Shown here piece after piece: positions 1-4,050 of a stretch of 7,159 nucleotides of DNA. The notes beneath the pieces were generated by a model. That model had not been told where the DNA came from. It searched no databases and worked only from the letters and a program-made list of their open reading frames with translations. The translations under genes were made by a program, and so were the position numbers. The stretch is from Ruminococcus sp. (GTDB lineage Bacteria; Bacillota; Clostridia; Oscillospirales; Ruminococcaceae): positions 1 to 7,159 of the forward strand of contig DMBA01000139.1 of the NCBI GenBank assembly GCA_003446315.1, read 5' to 3'. Position 1 is the first letter of the stretch, and every line of letters starts with the position of its first letter.

Positions 1-237
1 ACTTGCGTGAAACCAATTGCATTTTTTGGTATATCGGGCAGTGCCCTCATTTTTGATCCGTCGGAGACACTTTTTCTGCTCCCATTTTGCTGCACTGTAT
101 ATTTTTTGGTTGCTCCCATTGAACTTTTCACTATAATATGGTATAAGCGGGGAAGCCCCGCTGCAAATGATCTAAAGTTTGCCGGATGCGCATGTATAAA
201 TGTAAGTCAAGTCATTGTGTTTTTCTAAATATTATGA
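1..237. other. Left intergenic stretch with short direct repeats, no confident gene
   Basis: I see no convincing gene here. A frame opened by GTG at 7 runs to 228 on the + strand, but it has no ribosome binding site and no recognisable family. On the - strand an ATG at 119-117 starts a frame that stays open to the left edge (39 codons, Lys/Ser-rich, no family recognised). It could be the 5' end of a divergently transcribed gene, but it is too short to judge. Direct repeats are visible: ATTTTTTGGT at 21-30 and 101-110, and TGCTCCCATT at 77-86 and 111-120 with a near copy TGCCCTCATT at 42-51. The latter three are spaced 35 and 34 bases apart. A small dyad GGGCA-G-TGCCC lies at 36-46. Confidence 0.5.
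146..162. other. GC-rich hairpin without U-tract
   Basis: AGCGGGG (146-152) pairs with CCCCGCT (156-162) around a 3-base loop AAG, giving a 7-bp stem. No T-run follows on either strand, so it is not a standard intrinsic terminator. A perfect TATAAT at 132-137 with TTGCTC at 110-115 (16-bp spacing) lies just upstream. If this works as a promoter, transcripts would begin almost at the hairpin. The role is unknown. Confidence 0.45.
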
Positions 238-271
238 TATAATAATACAATCGGTATTTGTTATTATTATA
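215..271 (+). promoter_or_regulatory. lysR promoter overlapped by an inverted-repeat operator candidate
   Basis: The -10 is a perfect TATAAT at 238-243 preceded by TG at 235-236 (extended -10). A weak -35, TTGTGT, lies at 215-220 with a 17-bp spacer. The -10 forms the left arm of a perfect 10-bp inverted repeat: TATAATAATA at 238-247 and TATTATTATA at 262-271, with a 14-base spacer. A second dyad, AATAC-N5-GTATT (244-258), sits inside it. LysR-type proteins commonly repress their own promoter through such dyads, so autoregulation is a reasonable inference. The right arm also creates a TATAAT on the - strand (271-266), with TTGTAC at 295-290 and an 18-bp spacer. A divergent promoter is therefore possible. 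Confidence 0.6.
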
Positions 272-344
272 CACCGGATTTCGAAAAAAGTACAATGCTA
301 ATTTCAGATACTGCTATATCAAATATGAATAGTGAGAACGAAAA

Positions 345-1202
345 ATGGTCGATATTTATATCTTGCAGCAGCTTGTGACCTACGCCGAATGCGGAACCCT
401 CTCTGCTGCCGCCGAAAAACTGCATACATCCCAACCCGCTATGACACGCTCGATGAAAAAACTGGAAGACGAGCTTGGCGTGATACTGTTTGAGCGCAGC
501 AAAAATCATCTGCGTCTGAATGAAACCGGAAAAAAAGCAGCGGAATACGCCCGCCGTGTTCTGGATGCAAACAGAGATTTCACGGAAAAGATCCGGCAAT
601 ATGACCGCAGTCTGCACACCATCTCCATCGGCTACTGTGCGCCCGTCCCGCAGGAAGTCTTCACGCCGATCCTGAACAGCGTGTTTGCAGGCATGACGAT
701 CTCAGCGGATATGAAAGATGATAAAACGTTTCCGGATGATCTCCGAAACGGCATTTATCAGCTTGCGATCACACACTGTCCGCCGGAACAGCCCGGTTTT
801 TTCTGCAAAAAATGCGGAGAGGAAACATTATTGGTTTCTGTTCTGCCCGATCATCCTCTTGCGCAGAATCCGGAGATCCGTCTGCATGATCTGGACGGTC
901 TTTCGATCCTGCTCCTGACACAGATCGGCTTCTGGGCGAATATGCACAAGGCGAAGACCCCGCATACAAAGTATCTGCCGCAGATCGACCGCAATTCATT
1001 CAATGAGCTTGCCGCAAACTCTGCATATCCCGTTTTTGCATCGGATTACTATGTCCGCCGCGGTGAGCGCATCCCCGGACGTATAGATATCCCCATCTCC
1101 GATCCGGAATGCCATACAGACTATTATCTGGTCTGTATGGAATCCGAAAAGCATCACTATCAAAAGCTGTTTGACAGCATCCATGCACGAACCGTCTATT
1201 AA
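345..1202 (+). CDS. LysR-type transcriptional regulator
   Basis: A 285-residue DNA-binding regulator of the LysR family (usual length about 290-310). Residues 1-60 form the typical winged helix-turn-helix. 'TLSAAAEKLHTSQPAMTRSMKKLEDELG' spans about 18-45 in pieces, with the recognition-helix core SQPAMTRSMKKLE, followed by the conserved LFER (48-51) and L-N-E-T-G. The rest should be the linker helix and the two-lobed effector-binding domain, which is poorly conserved. No specific inducer can be read from it. The ATG at 345 gives a standard LysR N-terminus, although its ribosome binding site (GTGAGAA at 332-338) is weak. The gene has its own promoter with a dyad. It is followed, after 217 bases without a clear terminator, by the pantothenate unit on the same strand. 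Whether it controls that unit, itself, or something left of the window is unknown. Confidence 0.93.
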   Translation: MVDIYILQQLVTYAECGTLSAAAEKLHTSQPAMTRSMKKLEDELGVILFERSKNHLRLNETGKKAAEYARRVLDANRDFTEKIRQYDRSLHTISIGYCAPVPQEVFTPILNSVFAGMTISADMKDDKTFPDDLRNGIYQLAITHCPPEQPGFFCKKCGEETLLVSVLPDHPLAQNPEIRLHDLDGLSILLLTQIGFWANMHKAKTPHTKYLPQIDRNSFNELAANSAYPVFASDYYVRRGERIPGRIDIPISDPECHTDYYLVCMESEKHHYQKLFDSIHARTVY

Positions 1203-1245
1203 CCGGAACATGCACGCAGCAACTCGTTTTTTTCCAAAATGTAAC

Positions 1246-1281
1246 TTGACAAAGATATGAAAATGTGCTATACTATGGGCG
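1246..1281 (+). promoter_or_regulatory. Strong promoter of the ECF transporter-coaX unit
   Basis: A consensus -35 TTGACA (1246-1251) is separated by 17 bp from TATACT (1269-1274). TG at 1266-1267 makes this an extended -10. The expected start of transcription is near 1281, which gives a leader of about 139 nt before the ATG at 1420. It is one of the best sigma-A type promoters in the window, and it lies after the lysR stop, so the unit does not depend on read-through. Confidence 0.88.
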
Positions 1282-1419
1282 GACACACAGTGTGCTGAGA
1301 CAGATACGACCCGCCGGCGATCTGATCGACGACCCTGCACTGCTGCCGTCCGCATGTGCACGAAGTCCGTGCTTGTATTGTATCCCGCAAGGGAATGATA
1401 ACAGGAGGAGGATTTTTAC
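1281..1419 (+). promoter_or_regulatory. Structured 5' leader, candidate cis-regulatory RNA
   Basis: The leader is long for a vitamin-transport gene and holds nested complementary segments. GGAC (1281-1284; GCGGAC from 1279) pairs with GTCC(GC) at 1348-1351(1353). CAGTG (1288-1292) pairs with CACTG (1338-1342). CAGAT (1301-1305) pairs with ATCTG (1320-1324). An alternative hairpin, TGCAC (1336-1340) with GTGCA (1356-1360), would compete with the second helix. Further on are GCACG/CGTGC (1358-1362/1368-1372) and TCCC-GCAA-GGGA (1383-1394, a GNRA loop). Its lower stem can reach into the ribosome binding site AGGAGGAGG (1403-1411). ACGACCC occurs twice (1306-1312 and 1329-1335). Mutually exclusive helices next to a strong ribosome binding site suggest translational control, but I recognise no known riboswitch class. 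The folding was done by eye. Confidence 0.4.
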
Positions 1420-2007
1420 ATGAAATCTCAAAACACAAAAGCCCTGGTCGGAATGGGTATTCTGACCGCGATCGTTGTGGTGCTTCAGTCACTCGCAAGT
1501 TCCATTCGGTTCGGCCCGTTCAGCATCACGCTTGTACTTGCGCCCATCGTCATCGGCGCGGCAATGTACGGCTGGAAAGCCGGTGCATGGCTCGGAGCTG
1601 TTTTCGGCATTGTCGTTGTCGCAACGGATGCCGGTGCATTTCTCGCCATCAGCCCGATCGGAACTGTTTGCACCTGCGTCGGAAAAGGAATGCTTGCAGG
1701 TCTGGCTTCCGGTCTGGTTTATCAACTGATCGAAAAACGGAATCAGACCGCAGCCGTCATTACTGCCGGTATCGTCTGCCCGGTCGTCAATACGGGCGTA
1801 TTCCTGCTTTGCTGCCTGCTCTTTTTCCTCGATTCGGTAAAAGAATGGGGTGCCGGAGCCGGTTACGATAACATCGGCGCTTACTTCCTTTTCGCATTTG
1901 TCGGTGTCAACTTCCTCGTTGAACTCGGCATCAATATGGTACTCAGCACAGCGATCGTCCGGATCCTCAAAACAGTCAAGCGTCCTGCTGCTTCCGCAGC
2001 CGCTTAA
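1420..2007 (+). CDS. ECF transporter S component, probably for pantothenate (PanT-like)
   Basis: A 195-residue integral membrane protein, the usual size for the substrate-binding S component of energy-coupling factor vitamin transporters. Such subunits bind one vitamin and share a common EcfA/A'/T energising module, which is not encoded here. About five or six hydrophobic segments are visible, roughly at residues 8-27, 35-50, 54-72, 82-102, 111-136 and 152-182. The sequence includes the N-terminal 'ALVGMGILTAIVVVLQ' and the glycine-rich 'YGWKAGAWLGAVFG' typical of the family (Pfam ECF_trnsprt type). An ideal AGGAGGAGG lies 8 bases before the ATG. CoaX begins 18 bases downstream, so the pair is almost certainly cotranscribed. 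This is the main reason for inferring pantothenate as substrate. The S-component sequence alone does not prove specificity; another vitamin is possible. Confidence 0.88.
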   Translation: MKSQNTKALVGMGILTAIVVVLQSLASSIRFGPFSITLVLAPIVIGAAMYGWKAGAWLGAVFGIVVVATDAGAFLAISPIGTVCTCVGKGMLAGLASGLVYQLIEKRNQTAAVITAGIVCPVVNTGVFLLCCLLFFLDSVKEWGAGAGYDNIGAYFLFAFVGVNFLVELGINMVLSTAIVRILKTVKRPAASAAA

Positions 2008-2025
2008 TGAAAGGTATACGATCAC

Positions 2026-2796
2026 ATGAAGATTCTCACCATTGATATCGGCAACTCCAGCATTTGCATCGGCTGCGTCAACGATCACAAAGCCGAATTT
2101 GTTGAACGCATGCACTCAGACCGTAACAAAACCGATCTCGAATTTGCAGTTTTGGTAAAAATGGTGCTGGAACTTCATCAGATTGACATTGCAACACTTC
2201 ACGGCGCGATCATTTCCAGTGTCGTGCCCCCGCTGACGGATCTGCTGGCAGCCGCTGTCAAAAAGCTGACCGGTATCCAGCCGATGATCGTCGGGCCGGG
2301 CATGAAAACGGGCATCAATGTTCTGCCGCAAAATGCAGGTGCAGATCTGGTCGTCGGTGCGGTCGCAGCACTCCGCTGCTACGGCGCACCTGCAATTATC
2401 ATCGACATGGGAACCGCTACGACCATAACAGTTGTAGACCGGAACCAGAATTTCATCGGCGGCATCATTTATCCCGGTGTCACACTTGCATTGCAGTCTC
2501 TGGAATCCGGTGCAGCACAGCTCCCGCGCATCCAGATGAAAGCGCCGAAAAAAGTCATCAATACAGATACCATTGATTCCATGCAGGCAGGTCTGGTTTA
2601 CGGCAATGCAGGGGCAATGGACGCATTGATTGACCGTGCAGAACAAGAGCTGGGCTATCCGGCAAAGATCATTGCAAGCGGCGGGCTTGCACCACTCATT
2701 ATCCCTTATTGCAGACATGACATCATCATTGATGATGAGCTGCTGCTGAAAGGGCTGGATATGCTCTTTTATAAAAACTATACAGATGCTTCATAA
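2026..2796 (+). CDS. coaX: Type III pantothenate kinase
   Basis: A 256-residue cytosolic kinase that phosphorylates pantothenate to 4'-phosphopantothenate, the first step of coenzyme A synthesis. The length is normal for CoaX. It has the ASKHA-fold landmarks: phosphate-1 loop 'IDIGNSS' (6-12), 'GADLVVGAVAA' (105-115) holding the presumed catalytic Asp107, phosphate-2 loop 'IDMGTATTITVVD' (126-138), 'GGIIYPG' (145-151) and the late 'ASGGLA' (217-222). Type III enzymes need a monovalent cation such as potassium and are not strongly inhibited by CoA. In many relatives Asp107 is followed by Arg (GADR); here it is Leu, which may be a lineage variant. AAAGG at 2010-2014 is the ribosome binding site. 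The gene lies 18 bases after the transporter gene and is followed by a strong terminator. Confidence 0.95.
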   Translation: MKILTIDIGNSSICIGCVNDHKAEFVERMHSDRNKTDLEFAVLVKMVLELHQIDIATLHGAIISSVVPPLTDLLAAAVKKLTGIQPMIVGPGMKTGINVLPQNAGADLVVGAVAALRCYGAPAIIIDMGTATTITVVDRNQNFIGGIIYPGVTLALQSLESGAAQLPRIQMKAPKKVINTDTIDSMQAGLVYGNAGAMDALIDRAEQELGYPAKIIASGGLAPLIIPYCRHDIIIDDELLLKGLDMLFYKNYTDAS

Positions 2797-2802
2797 CAGC
2801 AC

Positions 2803-2848
2803 AAAGCCGCAGTCCTTCCGGAAATCCGGAAAGGTTCTGCGGCTTTTT
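2803..2848 (+). terminator. Intrinsic terminator after coaX
   Basis: AAAGCCGCAG (2803-2812) pairs perfectly with CTGCGGCTTT (2837-2846). An upper stem CCTTCCGGA/TCCGGAAAGG with one extra A continues inside it, closing on a tiny AA loop. A five-T run, 2844-2848, follows. It ends the ECF transporter-coaX transcript. On the - strand there is a much weaker T-run. Confidence 0.9.
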
Positions 2849-2861
2849 CATATGCAGATGA

Positions 2862-2890
2862 TTGATTTCACGCAAATTCTGTGATACAAT
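2862..2890 (+). promoter_or_regulatory. Promoter of the CXXC peptide/polyferredoxin unit
   Basis: TTGATT (2862-2867) is followed after 17 bp by TACAAT (2885-2890), with TG at 2882-2883 forming an extended -10. The start of transcription should fall near 2897, about 30 bases before the first gene. It lies immediately after the coaX terminator, so the next two genes form a separate unit. Confidence 0.75.
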
Positions 2891-2926
2891 AAGAATATAA
2901 GACCATAATGAACAGGAAGGGCGTTT

Positions 2927-3067
2927 ATGAAACAGATTCCATATAAAAGGCTGCTTCTGATCCTGATCGCATTCCTTTTGATCGGGATCGGGATTGCAGG
3001 CAAAGAACCCGATCTTATTATGCAAAAGGCGGTGAAAATATGTCTGGAATGCATCGGCATCGGATGA
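2927..3067 (+). CDS. Small membrane CXXC protein, CD1871A-like family
   Basis: A 46-residue protein. It has a basic start (K2, K7, R8), one hydrophobic segment at about residues 9-24 ('LLLILIAFLLIGIGIA'), then an amphipathic stretch and a C-terminal 'ICLECIGIG' carrying C39-x-x-C42. This matches my recollection of the CD1871A-type CXXC proteins of anaerobic Firmicutes, whose function is not established. AGGAAGG (2914-2920) sits 6 bases before the ATG, a strong signal for so small a gene. The next gene, a 4Fe-4S polyferredoxin, starts inside its last codons. They are therefore cotranscribed and probably translationally coupled. The paired cysteines could form a redox-active disulfide or bind metal at the membrane face; this is inference. 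A translation start elsewhere is unlikely. Confidence 0.8.
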   Translation: MKQIPYKRLLLILIAFLLIGIGIAGKEPDLIMQKAVKICLECIGIG

Positions 3068-3963
3068 GCCCCAAAAAGCAGAAGCATTTCCGGCTGATCG
3101 TGCAGATGCTGTCAGCAGCATTCTGCAACGGCTTTTTTGCCGGTTTTATGAAAAAAACAATCTTCACCGGCAGCAGCAAACGGCTCTGCGTACCTGTGCT
3201 GAACTGTTATTCCTGTCCCGGTGCGCTTGGGAGCTGCCCGATCGGCGCACTGCAAACCGTTCTCGGCACAAACCGGCGCATCCCCTTTTATACTCTCGGA
3301 ACAATGATGCTGTTCGGTGTCATTTTCGGACGATTGATCTGCGGTTTTTTCTGTCCGTTCGGATTGATTCAGGATCTGCTCCATAAAATTCCGCTGCCGA
3401 AATACACCGTCCCGAAAAAAACTGACCGCATCCTGCGCTATGTAAAATATGCGGTTTTCCTGCTCTTTGTGATCCTGCTGCCGCTGCTGGCTGCGGATGC
3501 ACTCGGAAACGGTTCGCCGTATTTCTGCAAATGGCTCTGCCCTGCCGGCACACTGGAAGGCGGCATCCCGCATGTAATAATGAACCCGAATATCCGCGCT
3601 CTTGCCGGAAAACTGTTTACATGGAAATCAGCGATCCTGCTTTTTATCGTACTCGGCTCTGTGCGAATCAGTCGGTTTTTCTGCCGCTATTTCTGCCCGC
3701 TGGGCGCTTTTTATGCACTGTTCCAGCGCCTTTCCTGTGCGCAGATGACGTTTCAAAAAGAACAATGCATTAGCTGCGAAAAGTGTGATGCCGTTTGCCC
3801 GATGGCACTGGATGTGCGCAACCAGCTCCAATGCGGCGAGTGTATTCAGTGCGGGAAATGTCAGGCAATATGTCCGGCAAATGCCATCTCCAGAACGTTT
3901 TTACAGAGAAAATCATCTGCACATCCGGATGAAAAATTGTCGAAATCTGACAGTGACCGGTGA
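3040..3963 (+). CDS. NapH/NosR-like membrane 4Fe-4S polyferredoxin
   Basis: A 307-residue membrane iron-sulfur protein likely to pass electrons at the cytoplasmic membrane. It has an N-terminal cysteine cluster (C56-x2-C59 and C66-Pro). Three C-x3-CP motifs follow membrane segments: CGFFCP (101-106), CKWLCP (163-168) and CRYFCP (215-220). Two ferredoxin clusters close the protein: C243-x2-C246-x2-C249-x3-CP and C268-x2-C271-x2-C274-x3-CP. Hydrophobic segments lie near 85-101, 137-153 and 197-211. The start at 3040 is backed by AGGCGG (3027-3032), 7 bases upstream. It overlaps the CXXC gene by 28 bases. An alternative ATG at 3064 would give an ATGA overlap and a more usual N-terminus (MSPKKQ), but has a poorer ribosome binding site. 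The electron donor and acceptor are unknown. No nitrate or nitrous oxide reductase genes are present, so a NapH role should not be assumed. Confidence 0.88.
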   Translation: MSGMHRHRMSPKKQKHFRLIVQMLSAAFCNGFFAGFMKKTIFTGSSKRLCVPVLNCYSCPGALGSCPIGALQTVLGTNRRIPFYTLGTMMLFGVIFGRLICGFFCPFGLIQDLLHKIPLPKYTVPKKTDRILRYVKYAVFLLFVILLPLLAADALGNGSPYFCKWLCPAGTLEGGIPHVIMNPNIRALAGKLFTWKSAILLFIVLGSVRISRFFCRYFCPLGAFYALFQRLSCAQMTFQKEQCISCEKCDAVCPMALDVRNQLQCGECIQCGKCQAICPANAISRTFLQRKSSAHPDEKLSKSDSDR

Positions 3964-3973
3964 TAAATGATTA

Positions 3974-4002
3974 TTGACTTTCATTTTCCTGCATGCTAGA
4001 AT
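3974..4002 (+). promoter_or_regulatory. Promoter of the dockerin pectate lyase gene
   Basis: TTGACT (3974-3979) is followed after 17 bp by TAGAAT (3997-4002), with TG at 3994-3995 giving an extended -10. The start of transcription should be near 4009, leaving a leader of about 42 bases. I see no terminator between the polyferredoxin stop (3963) and this promoter, so some read-through from upstream is possible. Confidence 0.75.
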
Positions 4003-4050
4003 GATAGTAGTTCGATCAGGCATTCTGCAACAAATAAGGAGATGTATGAT

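Noticed and set aside
77..120. CRISPR-like repeats
   Set aside because: The repeated units are only 10 bp, too few and too short, with no conserved longer repeat and no cas genes.
7..228. A 73-codon + strand frame at the left end
   Set aside because: GTG start without ribosome binding site, no family resemblance, and it runs over direct repeats and a GC hairpin.
1203..1233. Terminator after the lysR gene
   Set aside because: There is a seven-T run at 1227-1233, but no stable hairpin directly before it. Only weak 3-bp pairings are visible.
1354..1398. A 14-codon upstream reading frame in the panT leader
   Set aside because: It has an ATG and a stop at 1396-1398, but no ribosome binding site and no attenuator-like codon run. 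It cannot be supported beyond chance.
1281..1400. TPP riboswitch upstream of the transporter gene
   Set aside because: Three 5' blocks match, but the 3' half of the aptamer is absent and the predicted start site would cut off the P2 strand.
1356..1871. A long + strand frame with GTG start over the leader and transporter gene
   Set aside because: Arg/Ser/Cys-rich translation in a shifted frame; the ECF S protein in the correct frame has the strong ribosome binding site and membrane segments.
1489..2115. A 208-codon open frame on the - strand opposite the transporter gene
   Set aside because: It is antisense to a well supported ECF S gene and has Asp/Cys-rich composition typical of shadow frames.
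2116..2718. A 200-codon open frame on the - strand opposite coaX
   Set aside because: It is antisense to a gene with clear kinase motifs, Cys-rich and without a recognisable domain.
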